Notes under the pieces: generated by a model
Databases searched by the model: none
What the model was told of the DNA's origin: nothing
The model's input: only the letters and a program-made list of their open reading frames with translations
Source: Hymenochaete sp. R1
Taxonomy: Eukaryota > Basidiomycota > Agaricomycetes > Hymenochaetales > Hymenochaetaceae
NCBI GenBank assembly: GCA_019400425.1
Contig: JAFREE010000040.1
Location: 62,001-126,000 of the forward strand
Length of the DNA: 64,000 nt
Direction of reading: 5' to 3'
Program-made: the position numbers and the translations under genes
Shown: in pieces, positions 1 to 14,144 of the stretch
How the letters are laid out: each line of letters opens with the position of its first letter
Numbering within the stretch: position 1 is the first letter of the stretch

Positions 1-1527
1 ATCGCATCGGCAGAGGTGGAAGAAGGCATATCGATCGACGTCATCCGCCTTCAGTTCGCACCATGTTTGCAGATACCGAGGCTTTATATGTTAATAGTCA
101 AAGGAAGGCGGATAATTTGGGGCCGTGGAAAGTATCTCGGTCATCGCCAATGCAAAAGGCTGATGCTGCTGAGGGCGTGGACGAATCTGATGATGTTCGT
201 AAAGCAGCTGTGCTGGAAGACAAACGCAGGAGACTCGAAGAAAGATGGCGATTCGACTGCACTGGTGAATCCATCGGAACGGATGAAGAAGACAGAGTTT
301 TGCTCGACGACTTCGATTCCAAGTGAGTATTTGGAGATTGGTTGCCCATAATGGATCGCTGATGATTTGCTTCACAGACATATCCGATTCCAGTCACAGC
401 TATCAGTCGATGCTTCGGAGTTCCTTATGCCTGATCAACGTCTTTTCCTCTTCGATCCTCAGAGAGGAACGCACAACTACGTAAATCCCCTCAAGAATGT
501 CTACGCTTTACCATCTCAGCAATTGAGAAGGGAGGGTGCTTATCAACTGAAGGGACCTACACCTATTGCGACCCAGAATCAGCCATCAACAGTTGCCCCG
601 GCCCCGTCTGCTTCTCCGCAGAATCCTCAATCGCCCGTCAAGACAGGTCCTCCTGTCGGTATGCCCCATGTCCGTGCGCCTTCTAATGGATTGCAGAGAC
701 CGCTCAGCAGCCCGTCGGCCAACGGCCTTCCCGTTACTGCAAGCTCTCCACCGCCGAACTCCTCTGTCGTTGGAAACGTGAACGGCTCCTCTGTTTTGTC
801 TAACCAACTGGATACTACGGCTGTGTCCAATGCAATCAACGGCGCATCGGCCAACGTTGTCAATGGCGCTATGAACGGGATGACGAACGCACCAAATGGT
901 TTGCTCCCCGGTCAGATGAACGGTCTTACGTCTCAGCAACTCCAACTGCTCTTGCAGAAGCAGACCATGCAGAAGCATCATGCTTCGATTGCTGCGAACT
1001 TGCAGAGATCCGGACAACAGGGTCAGGCTGCGTTCAACCAGCTCAATATGAACGGAGTAACTGGAGAGAATGACCCAAACGCTGGGAACGGAAACCTCTT
1101 GGGTCCTGTCAATATTAATCTGAAGTTGCCGCCTCAGCGGGCCATGCAATTTGCCTCTGGACAACGCAATCAGAACACGCAACAGCTCATCAACGGGACG
1201 GATCTATCGGGTTTACAAGGGTTGCAAAATGTCCCCAACTTCCAACAACAACTCGCGGGCCTTGGCCTTCTTCCGAATGGTGCGAATATCAATGGACATC
1301 TATCTCCAGCGCGAAATGCCCATTCACCGCCAAACGTGCATACACAGCAATACCATTCTCTTTCTCCGATGATGGGAAACTCGACTGGTGCTCAGAACCA
1401 GCCTCCAACTCACGTCTCCCCTAATCGAAGCATGCAAACTCCCGTTCCTCATTCTCCCTCCCCGCTCCTGCAGCAGCTGCCACCCAATCTTGTTGGCAAC
1501 GTTTCTTCGCAGAATCAAGGTTTCTAA
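1..1527 (+). CDS. EPL1: Enhancer of polycomb-like protein EPL1, C-terminal part (5' partial)
   Basis: EPL1 is the scaffold subunit of the NuA4 histone acetyltransferase; it holds the catalytic Piccolo module (Esa1, Yng2, Eaf6) on the rest of the complex in the nucleus. The gene enters the window already open. The first codons read RIGRGGRRHIDRR, the basic block typical of the EPL1 family, followed by a WRFD...DDFDSK region. One intron (about 323-377, GTGAGT donor, CACAG acceptor) interrupts the Lys codon and rejoins as DSKHIRFQ. The second exon (378-1527) encodes FLMPDQRLFLFDP and then a long Asn/Gln/Pro/Ser-rich tail that looks disordered. The stop is TAA at 1525-1527. The N-terminal EPcA domain would lie upstream of the window. 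The family call rests on the basic motif and overall architecture. Confidence 0.82.
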
Positions 1528-1921
1528 GCAATTACGATGCATATGATGATTTACATGATTAGAGTAGGCATATGTTACTTGCTTTTCTTCTTTTGTTACT
1601 GCCTTCCGCTTTCTTCTAAAACCTCCCCTCCTCGTCTTTATAGTGTCTAACTGAGACGAATTGCTCTTTCACTGTATCATATATGGCCTTTGCTCCTCAC
1701 CTTGAAATTTCATTCGAGACCTTTTGTACGCCTAAGCGACTTTGTAACTTATTGTTCTATTCTCGTTTTGAATTCGGAATCTTGGACCTTTACCATAAAT
1801 TCAAATAGGTCATGCTTTACATCCAAGCAACAAATGAGAAAATCGCAGATGGTGGCTAGTACACGCAGGGAAGGGGGGATATAATTTAACGCAGCAAAGC
1901 AAAAGATGGTTGTTCTCTAAA
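1528..1921. other. Intergenic: convergent 3' flanks of EPL1 and the reverse-transcriptase ORF
   Basis: About 390 bp with no supportable gene. It is AT-richer than the flanking coding DNA and probably holds the two facing 3' untranslated regions. I saw no terminal repeat here that would mark the end of the neighbouring retroelement. Confidence 0.6.
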
Positions 1922-4204
1922 TCAATCTCTGAAACTGCGAGTAAGCAACGTAACCAAGTTCGCCGCTTCGTCGCGGAGCGTAGTCGTCCATGACCAATTG
2001 TCGTTGTCTTCATCGTCACCGTCCGGGAGATCCTGTGCTACTGGCCCTTGTGGTGACCTTTTGGCCTTCCTCCTGGAAGGCTTCCAGCTCGCATCATGTT
2101 TAGGCGCGCTTGCAGAACCGTCATCGACCCATTTCGTTCGTTCGATAAGGTGTTGCGTCATGAGAAACCTTTTAATGGTAAGATGTGGGTATACCTCCTT
2201 TAACAACGTCTTCGACTCCGAGCTCAGATCCATAGCGATTTTATATCGATCGGCAGCTTCCCCCGTCTCTTGGATGTCAAAGCTCATCTCTGACTGGATA
2301 AGGAGTTCCATCGTGAATAGAAGTAGATGCTGAATGGCGTCTGGGGCGCTGTATTGTTTGAAGACTTTTGCTGCTTTTTTGCTTCCCGTCACGATAATGG
2401 GATGGAGGTAGTGTCGTAGCGATGGCTTCCTTTTCGCCAACCCTTTGCAGTACGATACTGCACAAACAACGGCAAGGGTGGTCAATTCCATCTCAAAGTC
2501 CAGATCTTTCGGCGGCTCTTTGTTAAATCGGTAGCACAGACCCTCGCCAGCGGAAGGGAGATACATCCCGAAACCTTTGGCAGAAACGTGGACGTAGATG
2601 GATCTATGAGACGGGGTATGACCGACTGAGAGGAAACTCTCAAATGAAACGCTATTTGCGTGATCGAGCTGCTCATAAAGCCACTTGAGGTCGCTCCGGA
2701 TGCGATCCGTGATAACAACCTGTCTGTTCTCGACCCGCTTCATAGTATCATATAGCGACGTGATACTGGGTTTCAGGAATTGGTTCATTCCGATGACCCA
2801 GTTCACGAGCCCCGCGAATCTCTGACAGTCGGATAACAGCTTGCGATTAGTTGAGACCTCTGTGAACCTTTTAATGTAATTTCGGACTTCGGCTATTCTA
2901 TCTTCAGGTAACGAAACCTTGGCTCGCTTTAAGTCGATGTGGCGACCAATGATTGTGAGTGACGTTCCGAATTCCTGCTTATTCTCGGAGTGGGGGATAC
3001 CCAACATATCCCAAAGCTCAAGAAGGCGCGCTTGTTTCTCTGGAAGCGTAACGTTGTATGGTTTGTAATACTTCTTTCGTGACTCGTGCTCCCAGGAAAA
3101 GTTATCGTCGACGTATGAAAGAATATCTGTAATCTGGAACATTTTTTCTGCGATCCAAAGGACGAGGGAGAAAAAGGAGATGAAGAGTTTGGGCGAAGCC
3201 GCGTTCCCGAAGGTCGTGCACCGATCGACGTAGTAATTATCCTTAATACGCACGGCTTGCATCGCTTGCCAATAAGGCGACATAGGTAGTATTCGGAAAG
3301 CTCCTTTGACATCCGATTTGAATAAGACTATATCCTCTAGTTCAAGGGCCCGCAAACGAATAATCCTCATCAAGGCCTTCTCGTCGTCGCCATACACGCT
3401 TGTTACATCCTCAGGAATCAAGGAATTTAAGGAGTAGTCTCCAGCACTATGGTCGTGAACTACGCGGAATTTCTTTTTGATAGGGTCCCGGGTAACGTGA
3501 AGGGGCATGCAAGACATGCCACGGAAAAGCCTGGGTCCAATTGAGGGGGAGAATCTTCCCGCTTTGAGTTCCTCCAAAACGTAGTCCTTCATGAATTGTT
3601 CTTTGTCTGTGGGTTGATACCTTTTCTGTCGGCGAGACTCGTTCGGAAAGGCCTTCGGGACCGCTGCAAATGGCCAAAACCCGTATCGTAAGCCGTGCAC
3701 GATTGATTTAACGTAGGCTTGATTAGGATGTGTTTTGAGAAGACCTTCAAAAACATCGACATTGATTGGGGAGACGACTTTAAACAAATGACGCTTCCGG
3801 GACACCACTTCGCGAAGTTCAAGGGGAAGCTCGTCCGGGCTAGGAGATAGTGGTAACGGTTTGGCAATCTCTGTGGAGGTCGCCCAAGGCGAGAAGGACA
3901 AGTCTTTGTCTACCGGTCGTCGTCTGCTCTGGCTCTGTACGGAGCTTGATTGTTTCTTGCATTGCGGTGCAATATGGGTCGGGCGTCTGCAATTGCTGCA
4001 AATATGTGGGAAGGGGCAAGCAGGTTTGTTGATGCACACGCCTTCGTTATACGACTTGCATGGTGTCGTATGAGATGGTCTGTTGATTGTGTGCGATTTC
4101 ACTGAACTGAGTCCAGCCCATTCTAGGTCAAGATCTGTATCGATGGGAGGTAGAGCTTCAGCCTGAAGTTGCGCCACCTTCAGTTCCGAGTGGGGCTCTG
4201 ACAT
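1922..4204 (-). mobile_element. DIRS-like retroelement pol ORF: CCCH/CCHC zinc motifs, reverse transcriptase, degenerate RNase H
   Basis: A single uninterrupted 760-codon frame. Near residues 49-81 there is a CCCH-type motif (CKSYNEGVC...C...H) followed directly by a CCHC knuckle, CSNCRRPTHIAPQC. This pairing is common in basidiomycete reverse-transcriptase elements. The RT domain follows (about residues 150-430): FRVVHDHSAG, FKSDVKGAFRILPM and the catalytic YVDD box are all present. The C-terminal part aligns by pattern with the RNase H segment of DIRS-type elements, but two catalytic aspartates appear lost. The usual V-D-A-S position reads HVSAKGFG, and the C-D-N/T-D-S position reads VTGSKK; the Glu-containing helix (FEMELTTLAV) is kept. 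I found no tyrosine recombinase, integrase or terminal repeats nearby, so the element is incomplete or the ORF has been captured. Assignment to DIRS rather than another RT class is inference. The start is the first ATG; an upstream exon cannot be excluded. Confidence 0.75.
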
Positions 4205-4872
4205 ACGAGTAAGCGGCCCTGAAATGAAGCCTTATTATCCAACATACAGATGAGGGCCAGTGGTCACTTTACCTAGATCGCAGAATGTCGGGGTGAAATC
4301 TGGCATGCAGATCAGGAGAGTCAGCAACCTGAGATTTTATAGGGCCGGCATGACTTCAACGTCTCTTTACTCTCGTACAGCCTACATAAATACAGGGTCC
4401 GACTGCGCAAAGCTGTGGGGTGTATTTGGACCCTTGGTATCGCTGGCTGTTTAGCCGTCCTCGCCAATTAAGGTCGACCATCGTCGTTCGCTGCAGAACT
4501 TCCTAAGAACAGGGGTATATCCAAATATCATAGTTCGTCAAAAATTTTGAGCGCTTTTTCATCACTGAATCAGTCTGAAACGCTGAAGATTTCGTCATAG
4601 CAAGCTCTGCGCCAGAGAATATGGTCTCCAGCAGTGAGGGTGTATACTCCAATATCGACGTTAAACTTGAAGTTGAGTAAGTTAAAGTTCAACTTCAAAT
4701 CGATTCGATTCGAGAAATCTCAGCGTCGATTACGTGATTTTGTGACGATCATTAGTCAGAGTCGCGTCGACGCGCCTCGCCTCGCTCTTGATGAGGACTC
4801 GAGAGACGCGCCTCCTTGTCTTACAATCACACTCGCTCGTCTATCTTTTGCGCATTCTCGCACTCAGAGAAA
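4205..4872. other. Intergenic: start of the RT ORF to the MCM5 promoter
   Basis: About 670 bp without a supportable gene. Positions 4660-4710 hold a short local near-palindrome (AAACTTGAAGTTGAG facing AAGTTCAACTTCAA). The 130 bp before the MCM5 start contain several GACGCG cores (for example around 4767 and 4805), which are near matches to the MCB element (ACGCGT) expected upstream of replication genes. I found no exact ACGCGT, so this is suggestive only. Confidence 0.4.
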
Positions 4873-7688
<2,816 letters not shown>

Positions 7689-8122
7689 AAGACGTGATGC
7701 TCGCCTTACCCTTTCTCGTAACTATGCTATGATCTCATTTTTTTCTTGTTGTAAACTATGTCCGTCTCCTGGGATCTTATAAAACAATTTAGTGTCATGA
7801 CCGCTGGAAAATTCGTGAGGATTGAAGTCCCTCAAAGATTTCAAAAACACCAATTATCCTACAAGGCTACTATCAACGTTTGCCTCTCAGTTCAAATTCG
7901 ACAAGTTTGAGTGCAGGTCACATTGTGTTCCTTCTTATCCGTGTGCTATTTTATACTTTCCGCGAATTATAGCAACTTATATTATTTAGATGATCCAAGT
8001 GTCTGTTCCTGGCTCACTGGAAAGATGTAGAAAAGATAAAATATTCAGGGGCTACCTCAAGTCAACGTCGAGCTTGTCACCACCACAGCTACATACAGCC
8101 AAGTGCGAGTTTCTGAGGAAGT
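7689..8122. other. Intergenic between MCM5 and tRNA-Lys
   Basis: About 430 bp of AT-rich DNA. I see no coding signal. It would hold the MCM5 3' untranslated region and the tRNA 5' flank. Confidence 0.6.
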
Positions 8123-8219
8123 GCCCGCCTAGCTCAATCGGATAGAGCGTCAGACTCTTACAAAGAGAGTCACCAAAGGTGGAATCTGAAGGCTGCGAGT
8201 TCGACCCTCGCGGTGGGCT
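8123..8219 (+). tRNA. tRNA-Lys (CUU), 23-nt intron, copy 1
   Basis: Folds as a standard tRNA. Acceptor strands GCCCGCC and GGTGGGC, D-arm GCTC/GAGC, anticodon stem TCAGA/TCTGA, T-arm GCGAG-TTCGACC-CTCGC, discriminator T. The anticodon loop reads C-T-CTT-A, then a 23-nt intron after position 37, then A. Removing the intron leaves 74 nt. A TTTT tract about 10 nt downstream is a plausible Pol III terminator. It is the longest-intron form of three otherwise identical genes in the window. Confidence 0.95.
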
Positions 8220-8642
8220 AGGATCTGTTCTTTTGGTGTGAACGAGAAAGATGATGAAAATTTCAATTTTTTTTGAGCTTGCTCCTTTTGTGCGGAAGTT
8301 CCGGGATAAGCACTGGTCCGCTTTCCAGGGGATCCGCCTATTTGTGGATTCATCGTTTTCTGATGAATGTTTCGTGATTGAATAATCTTCAGTCTCTCGA
8401 TTGCTCGCTCATTTTATGCACAGCCTGCCTTAGAGTAGAGGCAACAGGAGGAAAGAAGAGTGCAAGTTAAAGAGAGAAGTTTGGTCTTGTTTGTATGTGG
8501 CGAAGGAAAGGACCCACAAAACGATACAATATTAAGCTACAGACGCGTCCTAACTTTACTCAAGTTAAACATTCACAAGCACGATTAAATATTATGCATG
8601 TCCTGAGTATCCATTCAAATTACCAGCGATCCGAATATCAGA
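8220..8642. other. Intergenic between tRNA-Lys and the minus-strand hypothetical gene
   Basis: About 420 bp. It holds the Pol III terminator T-run just after the tRNA and probably the 3' untranslated region of the convergent gene. Nothing else recognised. Confidence 0.55.
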
Positions 8643-10523
8643 CTACGTTATGTTCTTGTTTTCAGATTCCGAGGTTAGTACGGGTTCCTCATTTCCATTA
8701 CTATTAGCATTGCTCTCGCCGGCTACCTCACCCGCAACAACTACCTCTGCACCGGAGTGAGGACCAGACTCGTCAGTCTGTCCCATGTTGTCTAACAACT
8801 GCTTCATCATATCTTCGTTTGATCCGCTAAGAAGATCCCCCATCCCTGCCATATCAAGCTGACCGAGGTCGAATCCATCGGCAGCAGGTCCACCCGCATT
8901 CGTCCCTTGACCTCCTTCACCCGATCCAACTCCTCCATCTGCAGAATCACCTCCCCCGCTCCCACTTAAAGACGCAAACAGAGCATCCGTTTGTTCCTGA
9001 CTTTGCGAGAAGGCGTTGAGAATGCTCATGTCCATCTCCTCCTGGGCCCCTTCTCCTCCACTCTGCAGATCGTTTGTCTGTCCAGCGGCAGGACTAAAAA
9101 GCGAATCGACGTCCGCCATATCCATAGTTTCCCCGCTTACCCCAGCTCCCGAATCTCCCTGTTGATCAGCAACTCCTTGTTGTGCTTCTTGTGGTCCGAA
9201 GAACTGCGACGCAATATCTGACATCTGTACATCTATCATATCTAAGTCGAGCTCAATGGGTTTGTCCGCTGAGGACCCCGCATTGAGGAGCGTACCCATG
9301 CCCACATCCATGTTTGACGTGACGTGCTCATCTAAAGTCAAATCGATATCCACACTTTGTACGGAATCGGAGCTCGTGGGTGGTAGATGAGGACCATGTG
9401 GCTGCTGGTTCTGAGGCTGGGCTTGAGGTTGCAGTTGAGGATTGTGAGAATCGGGTTGACGAGAATTGGCCCCAGCTGCGGAAGCGAATGCAGCCAGGAC
9501 CTCTGCAGGTATTTCCCCGGGACCCATCGCTCGAGCTGACTTGGGTGCGAGCGTGACGGGCGAGGCAAGTCCTGTGATCCCAGCGATACCACTCATACCC
9601 CCTAACGAGCTTAAGTCACCTAGAGAATTCACATCAAACCCACCTTCGTCAGCGTCCAATCGAAGCGCTGACGATGGCAAATCCAATTTCAACGGGAAAG
9701 GGTTCCTGTTATGCGTTGAAAGCGACATTTTGGACGGACGTCGTAATGGAGCCCGTCCTGCGCCTGTTATAGCCCCGGAAGGTGGGGAGGATTGGGTGTG
9801 TGCAGTGACAGCGTCTGAGTTGGCTACTTCCGAACCTGGTGCTGGTAGGGGTCCCGTTTCTACGTCGGCGTCGATTCGAGCGGGCTCCTCAAGAGCGCGT
9901 TGTCTTGCTTTCTCTGCTTCTTCCTCGCGTTGTTTCTCTTCCTCGCGAGAGAGGTCACGTTGCAGTATTGCAATTGCTCGATTCTGAGATAACATGAGCT
10001 TCATTTTTTAAAGTCTCAGGTTGAAATCATACCAGCTGGTTTTCCAAAGTGTCGCATATCTGGTCATAACGTCTGAGCTCGTGCTCTAAAGACATAGTCA
10101 ACGTCCGAGGAGGCTTCGGTACATGTCGTTGGATAGCACTGACATATGCGCATGAGTTCAACAGAGACAAAATAAATGAGTACAAGTTCACAAACAGGCG
10201 TTTCGTGTCTGCATGAAACTTGAATATCTGCGCAGTTGACACTGTAATATTCTGGAAATGGGTCGCCGTGAGACACAGGATTTGTCTGAAACCTTGGAAC
10301 GTACCGTCAAGCTTTCCTCGAGTGCATTTACCTCTGGCTCAAGTATTGCCATCGGTTTAACTGGTGGAGGTGGCGGAGGCATGTCCCTGCTTGCGACCTT
10401 TTCCTTAGTATCTTTACTCGTAGTGGACTTCTTGCTCTTGTCGCCAGCCTGACCTGCAACGGAAGGTTTTCGTGAATGCGCAGGGCGCGGAGCCGTATTA
10501 CTACCAGCAGCTTTTGGGGGCAT
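8643..10523 (-). CDS. Uncharacterised protein: charged coiled coil plus acidic/hydrophobic C-terminal tail
   Basis: I do not recognise this gene. Best model: exon 1 10305-10523 (start MPPKAAGSNT), exon 2 10033-10251, exon 3 8643-9983, in frame for about 592 residues. Exon 2 may contain a further in-frame 57-bp intron. The N-terminus has a polyproline run (MPPPPPPVK). Exons 2-3 give a helical region (LEHELRRYDQICDTLENQL joined to NRAIAILQRDLSREEEKQREEEAEKARQ). The last 350 residues are Ser/Gln/Gly/Asp-rich with repeated short hydrophobic-acidic clusters (IELDLDMIDVQMSDI, MDMADVDSLF, MDMSILNAF, FDLGQLDMAGMGDLL) that resemble transcriptional activation or coactivator-binding segments. A transcription-related role, for example a Mediator-tail-like subunit, is inference only. 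It shares a roughly 320-bp divergent promoter with the VPS38-like gene. Confidence 0.65.
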
Positions 10524-10841
10524 CGTTGCAAGCTCCGAATGAGGACTGGTTTTATAGGAGACCGAGTACGGGTAGTGGTAGGCGAGGCTGAGCTGAGCCA
10601 CGCGAAGGAACGAGGTGAGCAAGGTGCCTGTGAACTTGAAGATGAAGGTCTCAAGCTGATCCCGCGTCCTGTTCTTTTCACGCGACAACGAACAAGCTCT
10701 CCCTCATCCCCTCACAACACCCGTCCTTGCTTCATCATAATTCGCGACGTTGCCGTATACTGGTGAAGCATACTTGTTTTCCGACGGAACATAGAAACTT
10801 CTGGCTGCAAGCTTGTCTGCGATTAGGGTCGAGTTAATGTC
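10524..10841. promoter_or_regulatory. Divergent (bidirectional) promoter region
   Basis: About 318 bp separate the start codon of the minus-strand coiled-coil gene from that of the plus-strand VPS38/ATG14-like gene, so both 5' ends must lie here. I saw no clear TATA box or named operator. Confidence 0.5.
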
Positions 10842-13685
10842 ATGCAAACCGCGGAATCCGCTACTAGAGATGGTAAAAAGGCACAGATCGAACTCATAGA
10901 AGACCCCATGTCTGAGGTGCGTTGAGTCTGTTGCATTCTTTAATTATGAACTCATGCATTATACGTGGTTGAATAGGTCTGCCTTCGGCGCATTTCTTCA
11001 ATCCAAATCCGTAACCTCACGCCATTCCCCGCACGCGACTCCCTTGCCTCCACTCTCACCCAAAGCAATATTTCAGCAGGTCCCAGCTCCAAACAAGGAC
11101 AGGCTCTTGATGATGCAGACATTGTCTTTAACAGGAGAAGAAGTCGACGTATATCGGTGTCGTCAGTCCATACGCCGGACCGCGAATCCGCCTCGTCACC
11201 AATCAGCTCCCCAGTTCGCAACCGGGCTGGATCGAGAGCCAGTATGCATGCGCCAAGCGCAAGTTCTTCGAGCTCAACAGCATCGAGAACGCATGGTGGG
11301 GCTAGTACTGGTACCGGTAGCATTCGTCAGAGACAACGATCGATGTCTGGAGGGACCTTGCTCGAGGAACCTTCCTTGGCGTCAATAGATGCCTCTTCGT
11401 CAACGCCATCGTCCTTCTGGTATACGGATACACTAAGCTCACAGAAACAGCTCGAGGGTGTTATATGGTCCCGACTCATTCAAACTTTCCTGACAATAAG
11501 CATTCCTAGTGATGATAGCGACAGCGTGCAGACAAAAGCAGGTTCACCCGCTACCAGCACTCCAAAGAATACTCGGCATTCGCGACAAGCGGCTTCAACG
11601 AGTTCGCCAAAATCGGACTCACATACGTTGTCTACTTCTCCATCGACTTTCACTCCCTCAGCTGCAGCTACAGCCTTGCCGAAGAAGACGTCTTTCCCTC
11701 GATCCCCTCCACTCACTCCGCCACGCTCAGCTTCTGCTTCAGAATCTACCATTTTTGTAACTCCAGTTCATCGGTCGTCCACGAACCCTCGATTCTCCCT
11801 AGAAGACGACGAGAGCAACCCGCTGAGATGTGTGGACCCATTTGAGGATCGTATTATAATTCGGCTTTGGGGAGAAATCGGGCCGGAATGGGGCTCGGCT
11901 GGCTTTGATAACATGAAAGGCAAAGGCAAGGCGAAGGAATCTATGTATGAAAGTCGGGATTCGGAAGGTTGGAGAGTTATCGCGGAATGGGATGTTGATA
12001 TATCTAGGGTCCTTCCTTTACCTGACGAGGTTAGTCTGGTACTTCTCTACTCTTTTCGTCAAACTAAGCTTTTTTTCAAGCTTTCTTCGCATAACTGGAG
12101 ATTGCCTGCCAATGCTCTCATCATTTCTTTTGGTCCTTTCCATCAACAATATTACCTTCCTGAGACTCTTCTTGGTATTTCACCCACTCCAAGTCGGACG
12201 AACTCCCCGGACTACAACTCGGATACTGAAATTGTTCGAGGCGGACTAACCCACTCCCGCCGCAGAATGATGCCTTTTGACCGCGGGAGGCTACGTAAAT
12301 CTCGAAAGGATCTAAAGAGCGCCAATGTCAATGAATTAATCAAGTGAGATACGAAATTTGACTTAAAATTGTCCGGCTAAAGTAAATAACGACGAGTAGC
12401 TTCGTATCTATACAAGACTCTGTCCTAGATGCGCAAAATCATTTGGAAGATGCAATTGCAACTTGCGATCGCCTCATCGAATCGGACGATGCACGTTATC
12501 TGGTACGTTTTTCTTTGGCTTTCTAACTCGCAAAACTTATCACGCATTGACAGAGACGAGAGTATTCAGAGTGTGAATATCGTATTCAACGAATACAAGA
12601 GCAAAAAGACGAGTTGGAAGAAGCCAATAAGCTAGGTCCGCCTCTTGATTTTGTTTAGGCCCGTTCGAGTCCTGACGCATCAGTGTACAAGTTCGGGAAG
12701 ATATCGCCACGCGACGAGAACAAATTCGACAAAGAATGACGTCTCTCGAAAGGGCACGATCTTTACACGGAGGTGACCTGTTGTCTGAAACAGATCGCAG
12801 CGTCCGCTTAAATGAAGAGAAGTACTTTGAAACGAGTTCTCTGCTATCATCCAACTGTCTTACACTCGACGCAGAGAAAAAGTCAAATTTCTTAAATCGC
12901 ATGTCGAACCAAGCCAAGCCTCCCTTCTCTCCACACTTTCCTTTATTTTCCCCATCGAACTTCTTTCACCCCCTGACCTCCTTTACACCATCCTCGGTGT
13001 TCCCCTTCCTATTCCCGTACAAGGCAATGACCCGGCACCTCCGCTTTCTTTAGCGGGTCCGCACGGAGCAGCGGTGAACGAAGACAGCGTGGCTACGGCT
13101 CTCGGGTATGCAGCACTAGTAGTGCAAATGACCGCCGCGTATCTGTGTCAGAGGCTCATGTATCCTATCACATACGTGGGGAGTCGTAGCCTCGTGAAAG
13201 ATCCGATATCTGCAATGGTCGGTCCGAGGATGTGAGTTTTCGTGCAATGGCGTGCCGTTACTTGCAGTCTTCAAAAATCTGATAATCTCTTTTATGGCAT
13301 AGGTTTCCCCTGTATTCGAAAGGCGTCGATACATATCGCTTTGAGTATGCTGTTTTCCTGTTAAACAAGGACATCGAGTTGGTACGCGCATCACTCGATT
13401 CACCGCAATGAGATTTACTCTCTGACTATGTTGTGAAATATCATTTATCTGGGACGCTGTAGCTCATGGCTGATCGCAACCTACGCGCCTTAGACCTTCG
13501 CCACACGCTGCCCAATCTCAAGAATCTTCTTCTTACGCTAACATGTAGCGAGGGACCTTTAACACGGTAAGTTTTTCTTCCAAGCCTATTTATCTATTCT
13601 TGTTGGCGATGGCGACCACAGTGATCCGTCTTTGTTGGTTCTTGTCGTCTTCGTCGTCGCTTATGCAGGAGCTCGGGTCAAATGA
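10842..13685 (+). CDS. VPS38/UVRAG-ATG14 family subunit of the class III PI3-kinase complex (10 exons)
   Basis: This family targets the Vps34-Vps15-Beclin core to endosomes (Vps38/UVRAG) or to the autophagy initiation site (Atg14). Exons, about: 10842-10916, 10977-12029, 12081-12343, 12400-12502, 12554-12635, 12692-12821, 12875-13231, 13303-13381, 13463-13566 and 13622-13685 (about 769 residues). An N-terminal segment, RRISSIQIRNLTPF, is followed by a Ser-rich insert. Then come a C2-like stretch (VIAEWDVDISRVLPLPDE joined to LPANALIISF) and a coiled coil (REYSECEYRIQRIQEQKDELEEANK). The conserved C-terminal domain carries FIFPIELLSPPDLLYTILGVPLPI, GSRSLVKDPISAMVGPRMFPL, YRFEYAVFLLNKDIELL and LRHTLPNLKNLLLTLT. 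An apparent frame break near 12830 is resolved by an intron at about 12822-12874. The very short last exon ends YAGARVK and is the least certain. Sequence alone does not decide between Vps38 and Atg14. Confidence 0.88.
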
Positions 13686-14144
13686 GAACAAAGTCCGATG
13701 GGCTTGAGTTTTACCGCCTCTTTACCTGAAAAACTTCCTATCTTTTTGTGGCGCTTCATGCGCATGCCATGTCGCGTCAAACTTTTCCATTCACGACTTG
13801 AGCCTGCTGCTTCATCTGCACCGAAACTCACGTAACCTTTTTCACTTTGCATGCGATTACATCTTACTACGTACTGCTCCCGCGGCATTATTGGCATACG
13901 TTGTGTGGATCCGCCTCTTACGATTGTGTTTCCGTCCGCCTCGAATGCTTCGCGTCGCAATATCGCACGCGTACCTCACGCGTCAACAATCGCGCCCCGC
14001 TCTTGGTTTTGTCGGCGTCGCACCAACCTCAACTTAAACTGACCTCCCAACTTCTCGGACCGCCCATTTTTTTTTTCACTCGGTTTCCATAAATCCACGC
14101 CTCCGCTATCGTAACTACTGATTCGAATTTCAACGACGGTCTTC
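13686..14144. other. Intergenic, gene not resolved
   Basis: About 460 bp. It may contain the 5' exon and start codon of the following low-complexity gene, whose open frame begins without an ATG, but I cannot place that exon. Confidence 0.4.

Noticed and set aside
4660..4710. Short near-palindrome upstream of MCM5 as a transposon end
   Set aside because: Too short and imperfect, with no target duplication or partner.
12736..13053. Apparent frameshift in the VPS38/ATG14-like gene after FETSSLLSSN
   Set aside because: An intron at about 12822-12874 (GTACTT donor, GCAG acceptor) restores EEKEKVKFLKSHVEP and the conserved FPIELLSPPDLLYTIL block, so no lesion is needed.
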